This document shows positions 43,812-52,747 of a DNA stretch of 64,000 bases, one piece after another. The stretch's first letter is position 1. The number at the start of each line of letters is the position of its first letter. The notes under the pieces are model-generated. The model was given only the letters and a program-made list of their open reading frames with translations, searched no databases and was not told where the DNA came from. Source of the DNA: Marivita sp965656765 (GTDB lineage: Bacteria; Pseudomonadota; Alphaproteobacteria; Rhodobacterales; Rhodobacteraceae); the NCBI RefSeq assembly GCF_965656765.1, contig NZ_CBFHLV010000008.1, positions 1-64,000 of the forward strand. Direction: 5' to 3'. Made by a program: the position numbers and the translations under genes.

Positions 43812-43880
43812 GAAAAAGGGGGCCGCTGCCCCCATTTCCCGATGGGCAACTCCCCCGAGGTATTTCTGAACCAGAGAAGC
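43812..43880 (+). repeat. GC-palindrome repeat with GAACCAGAGAAG tail; ABC operon terminator
   Basis: The stem GGGGGC-CGCT-GCCCCC (43818-43833), after AAAAA, is followed by a spacer, TCCCCCGAGG and the tail TATTTCTGAACCAGAGAAG. On the minus strand the stem is followed by a T-run, so it terminates the sugar ABC operon ending at 43890. Confidence 0.8.
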
Positions 43881-43889
43881 CTACGGTTC

Positions 43890-44771
43890 TCAGCCTTTGA
43901 CCGCACCGGCTGTCAGACCGGACACGATTTGGCGTTGGAAGAACATAATCAGAAGGAACAGGGGCGCCGTTGTCGAGACCACCGCTGCGACTGCGAACAT
44001 GACATTGCCCTTGGTCTGTGTTGTTCCAAGGAAAGACGCGATCTTGGGCACCATGGTTTGGTTTTCTTTGTCGAGGATCATCGCTGTGACCGCGAAATCG
44101 TTGTACGCGAGCAGAAAGCTGAAGAGACCTGTGGTGATCACACCGGGCCACATCACCGGTATGATTACATGGCGGAACGCTTGAAACCGTGTGCAACCAT
44201 CGACCATTGCGCTTTCATCCAGGTCCTGGGGGATGTTTTTGAAAAACGAATGCAGCATCCACAGCGTAAAGGGCTGGTTGATCGCGACCAGCACGATGAT
44301 GGCGGTCGGCAAATAGCCCCATACGTTCCATTCAAAGAACACCGGCAGGTATCCAGACACCAAGGTAATCGGCGGCATGGCGCGGAAGATCAGCGCGACA
44401 AGCAGGAACCAGAACGCGTAGCGATAGGTGGACCGGGCAAGGGCATATCCCCCAAGTGTGCCAAGGGTCAACGAAATGGTGACGACGAACAGGCACACCA
44501 AAGTGGAATTCCAGGCAGCTTTCCAAAACTCTTCCTGCACCCAAGCGCCAGAATAGCCTTGGGCTGTAAAGGCCCCACCGGTTTCGCGGGTGGTCATGTC
44601 TCCGGTCAAAACGTTGGTCCAGTCGGCCAATGAGAAGAAATCACCTTCGACCTTGAATGACCCCCATAGCGTCCAGAGAAATGGGAACGCAGCGGCGATC
44701 ATCCAGATGATCAGGATGCCGACCAGAATGATCTGAAGGGCGAGAGGACGTTTCTGGGCTTGGTTTGACAT
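43890..44771 (-). CDS. Carbohydrate ABC transporter permease (MalG-type)
   Basis: 293 residues from the ATG at 44771. Six transmembrane segments are visible, with the EAA loop in ESAMVDGCTRFQAFRHVIIPV, followed by MWPGVITTGLFSFLLAYNDF. Between segments 1 and 2 there is a long periplasmic stretch (about residues 36-85). It pairs with the preceding permease; the transported sugar is unknown. Confidence 0.92.
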   Translation of the reverse strand: MSNQAQKRPLALQIILVGILIIWMIAAAFPFLWTLWGSFKVEGDFFSLADWTNVLTGDMTTRETGGAFTAQGYSGAWVQEEFWKAAWNSTLVCLFVVTISLTLGTLGGYALARSTYRYAFWFLLVALIFRAMPPITLVSGYLPVFFEWNVWGYLPTAIIVLVAINQPFTLWMLHSFFKNIPQDLDESAMVDGCTRFQAFRHVIIPVMWPGVITTGLFSFLLAYNDFAVTAMILDKENQTMVPKIASFLGTTQTKGNVMFAVAAVVSTTAPLFLLIMFFQRQIVSGLTAGAVKG

Positions 44772-44782
44772 GGTCGTCCTCC

Positions 44783-45808
44783 TCAAGCCGCTTTGCCGTA
44801 ATCACGCCATGTGCGGATCAGTACAGGTGACAGCAGGATGGCGACACCGATGATTGTGAGCACCGATGTGGCGGCGGCAGAGCTAAGTTGCTGGGTCTCG
44901 CCGCCTAGATCATTGTAGATCGCCCAACTAAGTGAGGTGGCATGCGCGCTGGCGTTAAAGCTGACGATCGGTTCGAACACGCGGAAATTGTCCATCAACT
45001 GGATTAGCGCGATAAAGGTGGTCAATGGTAGTAGGTGAGGGATGACGACATGCCGGATCTGTTGCCAGCGGCTGGCGCCGTCGATCCGGGCGGCCTCAAG
45101 GGTGTCGGTGTTCACGGTTTGCAGTCCAGCGTAATAGACGATGAATGCAAAGGGCGCGGAGTGCCACACGCCGTAAACCATCAGCATGATCCACATCAGT
45201 CCGGTGTCGGCCTTGACCGAAAGCGACGGGTCATCAGCAAGCGCGCGCAAAGCGGTGCCCAGAATGCCGCGCGCATCAACCATCCAGAACAGGATCAGTG
45301 ATCCGACCAGCGGTGTCACGATCATTGGCAGTAGCGAGAAAAAGATCATCGGTCCACGCAGCGCACGAGCCGCGCTGTTCACCGCCACTGCGATAATAAA
45401 GCCGAGGATGATGGTCAGTGGTGTGACGATGAACGTGTAGGTGAGCGTAAACCCAATAGCCTTGTAGAAAGGCAGGTTCATCAGCTTGCCGACGTAATCG
45501 CCTAGCCCTGTGCTTTGCTCCCAAAGCGGGCCAAGTTGCCCAACGGCAAGGTGGTTGCGGTCCTTGTAGATCTCCAGTCCGGCAAAACGGCCTAAAGGTT
45601 GCGCTTCGCGCAGAGCGGCAGTGGCGTCTTGGTCGATCGCGGTGGCGGTGGTGCAGCCGAAGGGACCGCAGTTTTCCACTTCGATGATGACCTGCTCGTG
45701 TTCGACATAGAGCGATTGGACGACAACGGACACGATCGGAAAAAAGATGAACAACAGCATCGCTATGGCCGATGGCAAGACAAACCAGAAAAACGCACTG
45801 TGTTTCAT
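44783..45808 (-). CDS. Carbohydrate ABC transporter permease (MalF/UgpA-type) with periplasmic insert
   Basis: 341 residues, longer than the usual about 295. After the first transmembrane segment comes an extra periplasmic region (about residues 35-95) with a CGPFGC cysteine pair, which could form a small disulphide loop. The core then has six segments and the EAA loop EAARIDGASRWQQIRHVVIPH. It lies 11 bp before the MalG-type permease. Confidence 0.92.
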   Translation of the reverse strand: MKHSAFFWFVLPSAIAMLLFIFFPIVSVVVQSLYVEHEQVIIEVENCGPFGCTTATAIDQDATAALREAQPLGRFAGLEIYKDRNHLAVGQLGPLWEQSTGLGDYVGKLMNLPFYKAIGFTLTYTFIVTPLTIILGFIIAVAVNSAARALRGPMIFFSLLPMIVTPLVGSLILFWMVDARGILGTALRALADDPSLSVKADTGLMWIMLMVYGVWHSAPFAFIVYYAGLQTVNTDTLEAARIDGASRWQQIRHVVIPHLLPLTTFIALIQLMDNFRVFEPIVSFNASAHATSLSWAIYNDLGGETQQLSSAAATSVLTIIGVAILLSPVLIRTWRDYGKAA

Positions 45809-45849
45809 TGGATCAGACCCGCAAGCTTGAAGTTATACGAAAGGTCGAA

Positions 45850-45869
45850 GGGGCGGGATGTCCCGCCCC
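45850..45869 (-). promoter_or_regulatory. Intercistronic hairpin between binding-protein and permease genes
   Basis: The arms GGGGCGGGA (45850-45858) and TCCCGCCCC (45861-45869) pair perfectly. There is no T-run. Such hairpins commonly protect the upstream binding-protein message and lower permease expression; that role is inferred. Confidence 0.6.
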
Positions 45870-45884
45870 AAGAAAGATCACAGT

Positions 45885-47126
45885 TTAGTTCACGAAGCCT
45901 TTTTCTTTGGCTGCGGTCATGTACGCGTCTTCGATATCCGACAGCGCCTGTTCCGCGCTTTCCTTGCCTTGCAGGAAGTCGGCGATATTGTCGCCAAGTG
46001 CAGTGTGCAGCAGGCCGTGATGCGGCAGCATCGGATAGGGCGTGGTCCCCATTGAGATGGCCGAGAACACACCTTCGTTCACTGGGGCTGGTTCATAGCC
46101 GTCGATCATCCAGACCGCTTGGCCCATTGTCTCGTCGTTGAGGATCGCTGGGCTGATGCCGTGCTTCATCGCTTTGAAGGTGGCCGCGGCGTCTTCGTCG
46201 CTGATGTTCTTGGCAACGGTCCAGCCGTCCCACCACAGGGTCGATGCTGGGGTGTCACCAGCCGCAACCGTCATCGGTGCGCCGACCATCGTGTTCTCAT
46301 AGACCTCGGGCGTGGAGCCTTCGTCGTCCATAAGAACCCCGGTGCGCGATCCCCACATGTTCATGAGAGCGACGTTGCCTGCTTCCCATTCTGCGCTCGT
46401 CGCATTGGAATCGTGGGTCAGATAATCTGGGTTCATGTAGGTGCTCAGCGATTTGAGCATCTCAAGCGTGGCAACGCCTGCTTCGTTGTTGATCGATACT
46501 TGCGCTGTGCCTGGTTCGTAGAACTGGCCACCATGGCCGATATACATGTTCACGAATTCCTGCGCGAGGTTCCAACCGGCCATATACGCGCCACCAAGTG
46601 GGTATTCGAGTATACCGTCAGCACGGATTTTCTCGGCCACGGTCAGCATTTCCTCATAGGTGGTTGGGGGCTCCATTCCGACCTGTTCGAGGATGTCCTG
46701 GCGGTACACGAGGTGCTGTGCATTTGCCATGAACGCGACGGCCATGACCTGACCATTAATGGTGATCAGCTGGTTCTTGGGGATGTCCTGACCATGTGCG
46801 GCGATCAGATCATCAAGCGGTCGAATGACGTCTTCGTTGATCAGTGCCACGATCGAAGAGTTGGCGACAATCGCAGTGGTGTATTCGGCTGGATTGCCCT
46901 GCATTCCGGGCAGGTTGATGGTCTGGTGGTCGGCTGTCAGGTTGGCCTTGGCTTCGGTCAGGCCGTCACAGGACTGTGCCGCCGCTGCGACTGTCTGGAT
47001 CGCCGGGAATTCGTTGCCAACGATGCTCAACCGTCCGTCTTCGATGCCGCAATTTGCAGCCATCGTTGTGGTGGCACTGGCCGCGACAAGAAACGACCCT
47101 GTCATCAGAATTGTCTTGAGGTTCAT
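45885..47126 (-). CDS. Carbohydrate ABC transporter substrate-binding protein
   Basis: 413 residues, with a signal peptide (MNLKTILMTGSFLVAASATTTMA). It is an SBP_bac_1-class sugar receptor: the hinge and ligand regions INGQVMAVAFMANAQHLVYR, GMEPPTTYEEML and NVALMNMWGSR can be seen. The sugar is not identifiable. It lies 78 bp downstream of the ATPase gene, with a hairpin between them, and upstream of both permeases. Confidence 0.9.
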   Translation of the reverse strand: MNLKTILMTGSFLVAASATTTMAANCGIEDGRLSIVGNEFPAIQTVAAAAQSCDGLTEAKANLTADHQTINLPGMQGNPAEYTTAIVANSSIVALINEDVIRPLDDLIAAHGQDIPKNQLITINGQVMAVAFMANAQHLVYRQDILEQVGMEPPTTYEEMLTVAEKIRADGILEYPLGGAYMAGWNLAQEFVNMYIGHGGQFYEPGTAQVSINNEAGVATLEMLKSLSTYMNPDYLTHDSNATSAEWEAGNVALMNMWGSRTGVLMDDEGSTPEVYENTMVGAPMTVAAGDTPASTLWWDGWTVAKNISDEDAAATFKAMKHGISPAILNDETMGQAVWMIDGYEPAPVNEGVFSAISMGTTPYPMLPHHGLLHTALGDNIADFLQGKESAEQALSDIEDAYMTAAKEKGFVN

Positions 47127-47176
47127 TTTGGTCTCCCTGTGTGTCTGGATGCGCCTTGCAAACGCACATCGCTATC

Positions 47177-47193
47177 TCCCGGTTGGGCCGGGA
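47177..47193 (-). promoter_or_regulatory. Short hairpin between ATPase and binding-protein genes
   Basis: TCCCGG (47177-47182) and CCGGGA (47188-47193) pair around TTGGG in the 78-bp gap. It lacks a T-run and may act as a processing or partial termination site. Confidence 0.4.
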
Positions 47194-47204
47194 ATCTTGG
47201 TTTA

Positions 47205-48257
47205 TCAGCCGTCGAGCCGCTGACCTGTTTCGGTGGAGAACAGGTGGCAAATTTCGGGCGGGACGTGGATTGAAACGGTGTCGCCAATTTCGGCGCGGAA
47301 CGATTTGTCGGCTTTAACTGCAACCAGAGCCTGGCCAATGCGCACCGAAATCATCGTTGCATCGCCCAAAAGTTCCAATGTGTAGATTGGCGCGGTGATC
47401 TGACCATTTCCATCGGCGGCAAGCGACGCGTCCTCGGCACGAAACCCCAGAGTGGCCTTGCCGTTAGCGGCTGTCAGGCCGGGGATCTGCGTGTTGCGGG
47501 TTTCAAAGACGCCCTTAATGATCTCACCATCAAGTAGGTTCATCGCCGGATTGCCGATGAAACTTGCGACGAACATGTTGGCCGGGCGGTCGTAAATTTC
47601 GGTTGGGCTGCCGACTTGTTGGACGATGCCCTTCTCCATGACGACCACGCGATCCGCGAGGGTCATCGCTTCGATCTGGTCATGGGTCACATAGATCGTC
47701 GTAACCGCCAGTTCGTGGCTCAGATTCTTGATCTGGGCGCGGGTGCTGACGCGCAGCTTGGCATCGAGGTTGGACAGTGGTTCGTCCATGAGAAACACGT
47801 TGGGTTCACGCACAATAGCGCGCGCGAGTGCGACGCGCTGGCGTTGACCGCCCGAAAGTTCGGCAGGTTTGCGATGCAGGAAATCGTCAAGTTCGACCAT
47901 CGCGCTGGCGCGCCGGACCCTTTCTTCATGGGTCGATGTATCGATCCCGCGCACTTTCAGCGGGAAGCGAATGTTCTCATAGACGTTCATGTTGGGGTAT
48001 AGAGCGTAGGACTGGAACACCATCGCCACATCTCGGTCTTTTGGATCAAGCTGGTTCACGACTTTGCCGTCAATCGCGATCTCGCCCTCGGTGATGTCTT
48101 CCAGCCCTGCGATCATGCGCATGGTTGTTGTCTTGCCGCAGCCCGATGGCCCCAACAGCACAAGGAATTCTTTGTCCGCAATGGTCAGGTTGAAATTATC
48201 GACACCGATAAAACTGCCCCAACGTTTGTTGACGTTCCTAAGCTGGATTTCCGCCAT
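47205..48257 (-). CDS. Sugar ABC transporter ATP-binding protein (UgpC/MalK type)
   Basis: 350 residues from the ATG at 48257, which has a GGGGGGA ribosome site. Walker A GPSGCGKTTT, signature ELSGGQRQRVALARAI, Walker B NVFLMDEPLSNLDAK and VTHDQIEAM are intact. The C-terminal TOBE/OB region (about 235-350) matches MalK/UgpC. First gene of the four-gene importer operon. Confidence 0.94.
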   Translation of the reverse strand: MAEIQLRNVNKRWGSFIGVDNFNLTIADKEFLVLLGPSGCGKTTTMRMIAGLEDITEGEIAIDGKVVNQLDPKDRDVAMVFQSYALYPNMNVYENIRFPLKVRGIDTSTHEERVRRASAMVELDDFLHRKPAELSGGQRQRVALARAIVREPNVFLMDEPLSNLDAKLRVSTRAQIKNLSHELAVTTIYVTHDQIEAMTLADRVVVMEKGIVQQVGSPTEIYDRPANMFVASFIGNPAMNLLDGEIIKGVFETRNTQIPGLTAANGKATLGFRAEDASLAADGNGQITAPIYTLELLGDATMISVRIGQALVAVKADKSFRAEIGDTVSIHVPPEICHLFSTETGQRLDG

Positions 48258-48557
48258 GCTTCCCCCCTGCGCAAAGATCGGATTTGCGGTAGACCACTCC
48301 ACCAAGCCATAGGGCTGACGGTTTGGCAAGAATTCTTTGCAAACGTGTGCAAAAAATCAAATTTGATATCGGGGACAGTGAAACCGGTATGCGGTTTTGT
48401 TTGATTTTGGGCGCAATCGGCCCTTTGATCACAACGGAACGCAGCGTCATGCACAATCTGTCGTAGCGTCGGGGTGTCTTGTTCTCGGGAAATATCCGCT
48501 AAAAAGACCTGCCGCACGCGCATGCGTTTGCGCAGATAAGCCTTGGGAGGGGACGCG
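48258..48557. promoter_or_regulatory. Divergent promoter region of sugar ABC operon and acyl-CoA synthetase
   Basis: 300 bp without a convincing gene. AT-richer DNA near 48340-48400 probably holds the promoter(s). I see no clear operator. Confidence 0.3.
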
Positions 48558-50438
48558 ATGACCTTTGCGAGTTTCGAGGACCGCAATGCGATCGAAAATG
48601 AAATGCCATGGGCCGAACGGGACGTGCCAGCAACGCTTTATGGTCAGTTAAGCAAAACAGCCGCAGCGTTTCCAAACTGCCCGGCAGCCAGTTTTCAGCT
48701 TCTGTCTGGTCCGGGTGACAAGGCCGAAACGCTGAATTGGTCTGACCTTTTTGCCAAAACTGTTCAGGCTGCAAATCTTTTTCGAAAGCTGGGAATCGGT
48801 GAAAACGACGTGGTCGCCTATGTGCTTCCAAACAGCAGTGAAACCATCCTGACGTTGCTTGGTGGTGCGATTGCAGGGATCGTAAATCCGATAAATCCTC
48901 TGCTCGAACCCGAACAAATCGGTGCCATCCTGCGCGAGACCGAAGCCAAGGTTGTGGTGACCCTCAAGGCGTTTCCAAAAACCGATGTGCCACAAAAAGT
49001 CGCCGAGGCGTGCCGTCATGCCCCGAAGGTCCAAACGGTTCTTGAAGTGGACCTCAACCGCTACCTTACGCCACCGAAATCATGGATTGTTCCGCTTGTG
49101 CGGCCCAAAAATCCCGGGGGTCACCACGCCGATGTGCTGAGTTTCAATGCCGAGTTGAAAAAGCAGAACACGACGCTTGATTTTGCTGATAGCGCGGGCG
49201 ACCGGGTCGCCGCGTATTTCCATACAGGTGGCACGACGGGCATGCCCAAAGTGGCTCAACACAAATATTCTGGGCTGATTTACAACGGATGGCTGGGGCA
49301 CCGGCTGCTCTTCTCGGAAGAGGACAGCATCATGTGCCCGCTGCCGCTGTTTCACGTCTTTGCGTGCCATGTGATTCTCATGGCCTCGGTGGTATCGGGG
49401 GCGCATACGGTGTTCCCGACCCCGCAGGGATACCGGGGTGACGGTGTTTTTGACAATTTCTGGAAGCTCTGTGATCGGTGGAAAACCACCTTTGTCATCA
49501 CAGTGCCCACCGCGATGTCGGCTTTGATGCAACGCCCGGTGGATGCGGATATCTCGACGATCAAAACTGCTTTTTCCGGCTCGTCGCCGCTGCCTTTGGA
49601 ATTGTTCCATCGGTTTGAGAAATCCTGCGGTGTGACCGTGGTCGAAGGCTATGGCCTGACCGAGGCGACATGCCTTGTGTCTTGCAACCCACCAGACGGC
49701 ATCAAGAAAGTCGGTTCCGTCGGCATTCCGTTTCCTCATACGGATGTGAAGATCCTGATCCAAAAGAATGGTGATGTGGTGGCTTGTGCTGCGGACGAAA
49801 TCGGTGAGATTTGCGTGTCCAATCCAGGTGTTTTCGCGGGCCATACCTATACGGAGACCGCCAAGAACCAGGACCTTTTTCATTACGGAAAATACTTGCG
49901 GACCGGCGATCTGGGTCGCATTGATGCCGATGGCTATTTGTGGATCACGGGCCGTGCAAAAGATCTGATTATCCGTGGTGGCCACAACATCGACCCGGCC
50001 GAGATCGAAGAGGCGCTTTTGGCGCATCCGGCTGTCGCCTTTGCTGGGGCCATCGGTCAGCCCGACGCGCATTCCGGTGAGTTGCCTTGCGCCTTTGTCG
50101 AACTGATGGATGGTGCAAGCGTGACCGAACAGGAGCTTTTGGAGCATTGCAAGGTACATGTGCACGAGCGCGCCGCCATGCCCAAGCATATGACGATCCT
50201 CGATGAACTGCCCAAGACCGCTGTGGGCAAAGTGTTCAAACCAGACCTGCGCAAGCACGCTATCACGCGAGTATTCAACGCCGCATTGGATAAGGCAGGA
50301 AGCCCGGCACGAGTGGTTGCAGTGGTCGATGACAAGACCCGTGGTCTGGTCGCACAGGTGGATTTGTACGATGCCCCGTCCGAGGATGTTGGGCATGTTC
50401 TTGGCAACTTTACCAACCGTTGGGAAGCGGTAAGCTAA
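48558..50438 (+). CDS. Acyl-CoA synthetase (AMP-forming)
   Basis: 626 residues from the ATG at 48558 (GGGAGGGG upstream). ANL superfamily motifs: the P-loop HTGGTTGMPKVAQHK, EGYGLTEATC, the AMP-binding RTGDLGRIDADGYLWI, the hinge GRAKDLIIRGGHNIDP, and the catalytic lysine in PKTAVGKVFKPD. It activates a carboxylic acid, probably a fatty or aromatic acid, with ATP and CoA; the chain length preference cannot be read. It stands alone and ends at a strong hairpin. Confidence 0.92.
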   Translation: MTFASFEDRNAIENEMPWAERDVPATLYGQLSKTAAAFPNCPAASFQLLSGPGDKAETLNWSDLFAKTVQAANLFRKLGIGENDVVAYVLPNSSETILTLLGGAIAGIVNPINPLLEPEQIGAILRETEAKVVVTLKAFPKTDVPQKVAEACRHAPKVQTVLEVDLNRYLTPPKSWIVPLVRPKNPGGHHADVLSFNAELKKQNTTLDFADSAGDRVAAYFHTGGTTGMPKVAQHKYSGLIYNGWLGHRLLFSEEDSIMCPLPLFHVFACHVILMASVVSGAHTVFPTPQGYRGDGVFDNFWKLCDRWKTTFVITVPTAMSALMQRPVDADISTIKTAFSGSSPLPLELFHRFEKSCGVTVVEGYGLTEATCLVSCNPPDGIKKVGSVGIPFPHTDVKILIQKNGDVVACAADEIGEICVSNPGVFAGHTYTETAKNQDLFHYGKYLRTGDLGRIDADGYLWITGRAKDLIIRGGHNIDPAEIEEALLAHPAVAFAGAIGQPDAHSGELPCAFVELMDGASVTEQELLEHCKVHVHERAAMPKHMTILDELPKTAVGKVFKPDLRKHAITRVFNAALDKAGSPARVVAVVDDKTRGLVAQVDLYDAPSEDVGHVLGNFTNRWEAVS

Positions 50439-50443
50439 GCCTG

Positions 50444-50470
50444 TTTCGGATCGGTAGTGCCGATCCGAAA
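50444..50470 (+). terminator. Hairpin terminator of the acyl-CoA synthetase gene
   Basis: TTTCGGATCGG (50444-50454) pairs perfectly with CCGATCCGAAA (50460-50470), 6 bp after the stop. A purine run rather than a T-run follows, so its strength as an intrinsic terminator is uncertain. Confidence 0.55.
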
Positions 50471-50545
50471 AAGAAGAAACACTCACTGTGAACGTGTCGT
50501 GATGTTGCACTTGACCGAAGGCGGTTGGGATAGTCCTATTTGCCC

Positions 50546-50944
50546 ATGTCACTGGTGCCGCCTTTTCCAAACCATATCTCAGCTGTGTTTGAGGCGTATC
50601 CCGACCAAGCGCGCAATGTTCTTTACGACCTCAGGGAGATGGTCTTTGGCATCGCATCCAGTATCCCAGAGGCGGGCCCTGTGATGGAAACATTGAAATG
50701 GGGGCAACCGTCTTATGCGGTAACCACTGGAACCCCGGTCAGGTTGGGTGTTTCGAAAGCAGGCGAACCTGCAGTGTTTGTCCATTGCCAGACGCGCGTG
50801 ATTTCCGATGCCCGCGCGCTTTTCGACCAGGGCCTGTGCTTCGAGGGAAATCGCGCAATCTCGTTTCCCTCGGGGTGTCCCATTCCCGAAACCGCGGTGC
50901 GGCACGTCTTGTACACCGCGCTGTCTTATCGCCTGAAGGCTTAA
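50546..50944 (+). CDS. DUF1801 family protein
   Basis: 132 residues from the ATG at 50546; a TTG two codons earlier is an alternative. The DUF1801 fold is seen in VFEAYPDQARNVLYDLREMV, ETLKWGQPSYAV and LGVSKAGEPAVFVHCQTR. The family is related to the iron-chaperone/YdhG group, with no settled function. It ends against the convergent amidase, overlapping its last 4 bases. Confidence 0.82.
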   Translation: MSLVPPFPNHISAVFEAYPDQARNVLYDLREMVFGIASSIPEAGPVMETLKWGQPSYAVTTGTPVRLGVSKAGEPAVFVHCQTRVISDARALFDQGLCFEGNRAISFPSGCPIPETAVRHVLYTALSYRLKA

Positions 50945-52359
50945 CCTGCGATCGGGTCGATCAGCGTAACGGGCAGGTTCAGAGCCTGCTCCAGCGTATG
51001 CGCAACTTGTAGCAACCGTGCCTCACCGCGTGGTGGACCAATCAGTTGCAGGCCAACCGGCATGCCGGAGGGCGTAAAGCCGACAGGTAGAGATAAGGCC
51101 GGAAGCCCTGCAACTGTTGCCAGAAACGCAAATTGCAACCAGTCGATATAGTCGCGCATCTGGCGTCCTGCGACCTCGGTCGGGTATTCAATCTCAACGG
51201 GCAGGGGCGCAAGACCATTGACTGGGCAGGCCAGAACATCATGGGTGCGGAAGAAGGCGTTCATGGTGTTATAGATATTGGAGCGATCGCGTTCCGCCTG
51301 AACGTAATCGTCAAAGGTCATCGCGCGGGCGTCAGCGAGGTTGCCCTTGATCGTGTTCTTGTAATGCCGGGTGACGCTTTCTGGTGTGACCTGATAACTG
51401 CCCAGAAAAGACAGGCACCGCAGCGCGCGGAATGCCTCGTCAAGGCGGGGCAGATCAGGACAGTGTTCTGCAATCGTTACATTCGGAAGGCGTATGCTTT
51501 CAAGCGCTGTGCGCAGCACCGTGTCGATCTCGGACGTGATGGCAGCAAATCCGTTCAGATCGGATGTGTAGGCAATTCGTACTGCACCGGCATCCTGACG
51601 GGCGGTCTCAAGATAGGGCGTGGGTGGTGCCGGGAACGAGATTGGCCAGGCCGGATCGTATCCCGCCATCGCATCAAGAAAGAGCGCACAATCCAGAACG
51701 TCACGGGCCATTGGACCCTCGACACCGCCATTGGTGAAGCCAAGCTGCGCGGAACTACCCCCGGCAATACCGGGCGACGGACGCAAACCAACGATGCCGC
51801 AGTAATTGGCCGGGCTGCGCAAGCTGCCGCCGAAATCTGACCCATGGCTGAGCCAAAGCTCTCCGGTGGCCAAGGACACTGCTGCACCACCAGAGGAACC
51901 GGCGGCGTTCATTGCCGTGTTCCAGGGGTTGCGCGTCGCGCCGAATACTGCGTTGAACGTGTTGGCCCCGGCCCCAATCTCGGGCGTATTGGTCTTGCCA
52001 AGCACAACGCCACCACGTTCCTCGATCCGTGCAACCAGCGGATCAGAGGACGCGGGCACATGGTCGGCCATCCCTTGGGTGCCAAAGGTGGTCCGCACAC
52101 CTTCGACCGGGGTGAGGTCTTTGATCCCAAGCGGAAGGCCCGCGAGCAAGCTGTCGGCGGCCGAAGGCGTGGCGCGGGCTCGATCAATGCAGCGTGTGAC
52201 CACAGCGTTCACTTGTGGTTCGACCTGATCCATGCGCGTCACGCTGGCGTCGATCAGATCGGAGGTTGTCACGTCACCGTTTTGCAACAGAGCGATCACA
52301 TCACGTGCCGGTTTGGCACAAAGCTCGGGGCCGGAGAAGCGCGTGGTGGGGCGAGTCAC
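50941..52359 (-). CDS. Amidase (amidase signature family)
   Basis: 472 residues from a GTG at 52359 that overlaps the ArsR stop (GTGA). Longer upstream extensions would run through the ArsR gene in another frame. The Ser-cisSer-Lys triad is visible: K80 in LPLGIKDL, the cis-Ser at 155/156 in AGSSGGAAVSL, and nucleophile S179 in GSDFGGSLRSP. It hydrolyses an amide to acid and ammonia; the substrate is unknown. Coupling to the ArsR gene suggests it is that regulator's target. Confidence 0.9.
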   Translation of the reverse strand: MTRPTTRFSGPELCAKPARDVIALLQNGDVTTSDLIDASVTRMDQVEPQVNAVVTRCIDRARATPSAADSLLAGLPLGIKDLTPVEGVRTTFGTQGMADHVPASSDPLVARIEERGGVVLGKTNTPEIGAGANTFNAVFGATRNPWNTAMNAAGSSGGAAVSLATGELWLSHGSDFGGSLRSPANYCGIVGLRPSPGIAGGSSAQLGFTNGGVEGPMARDVLDCALFLDAMAGYDPAWPISFPAPPTPYLETARQDAGAVRIAYTSDLNGFAAITSEIDTVLRTALESIRLPNVTIAEHCPDLPRLDEAFRALRCLSFLGSYQVTPESVTRHYKNTIKGNLADARAMTFDDYVQAERDRSNIYNTMNAFFRTHDVLACPVNGLAPLPVEIEYPTEVAGRQMRDYIDWLQFAFLATVAGLPALSLPVGFTPSGMPVGLQLIGPPRGEARLLQVAHTLEQALNLPVTLIDPIAG

Positions 52360-52676
52360 GATTTGCAGAACATCCCGTGCAGATGGGCAATCAGCTGTGC
52401 CGTGTTGTCGTCGTTGAGGCTGTAGTAGATCGTTTTTCCATCGCGCCTGGTCTTGACCAATTGTTCGTCGCGCAAGCGGGCCAACATTTGGCTCACGGCG
52501 GCCTGACGGATATTGAGCAGCGATTCCAGTTCGCCGACGGACTTTTCCCCAGCGCCAAGATGGCAAAGGATCATCAAACGACCTTCATGAGCAAGCGTCT
52601 TCAGGTACGCCGCAGCCTGCTGCGCGCTTTGCGCCATGTCCTGCACGGCTGTCGGTGCGAAACCCGTATCGTTCAT
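52356..52676 (-). CDS. ArsR-family transcriptional regulator, SqrR/BigR-like
   Basis: 106 residues from the ATG at 52676. It is a winged helix (LKTLAHEGRLMILCHLGAGE, RQAAVSQMLARLRDEQLVKT, RRDGKTIYYSL). Two cysteines remain, C38 in the second helix and C104 three residues from the end. The same spacing (C41/C107) occurs in the persulfide sensor SqrR of Rhodobacter capsulatus and in BigR. Arsenic-type metal sites are not seen. It is directly upstream of, and overlapping, the amidase gene; no sulphide-oxidation gene adjoins it. Confidence 0.87.
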   Translation of the reverse strand: MNDTGFAPTAVQDMAQSAQQAAAYLKTLAHEGRLMILCHLGAGEKSVGELESLLNIRQAAVSQMLARLRDEQLVKTRRDGKTIYYSLNDDNTAQLIAHLHGMFCKS

Positions 52677-52747
52677 CGAACAATCCCCATCGTTCCAAAG
52701 CCTATAGCATTGTTGGGTGGGACGTTTCAAAGTCTTATCTTTACGCT

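Noticed and set aside
46119..47273. A 384-codon plus-strand open frame
   Set aside because: It is antisense to the sugar-binding-protein gene; Cys/His/Arg-rich translation without family motifs.
49080..50570. A 496-codon minus-strand open frame
   Set aside because: It is antisense to the acyl-CoA synthetase gene, whose ANL motifs run through the same stretch.
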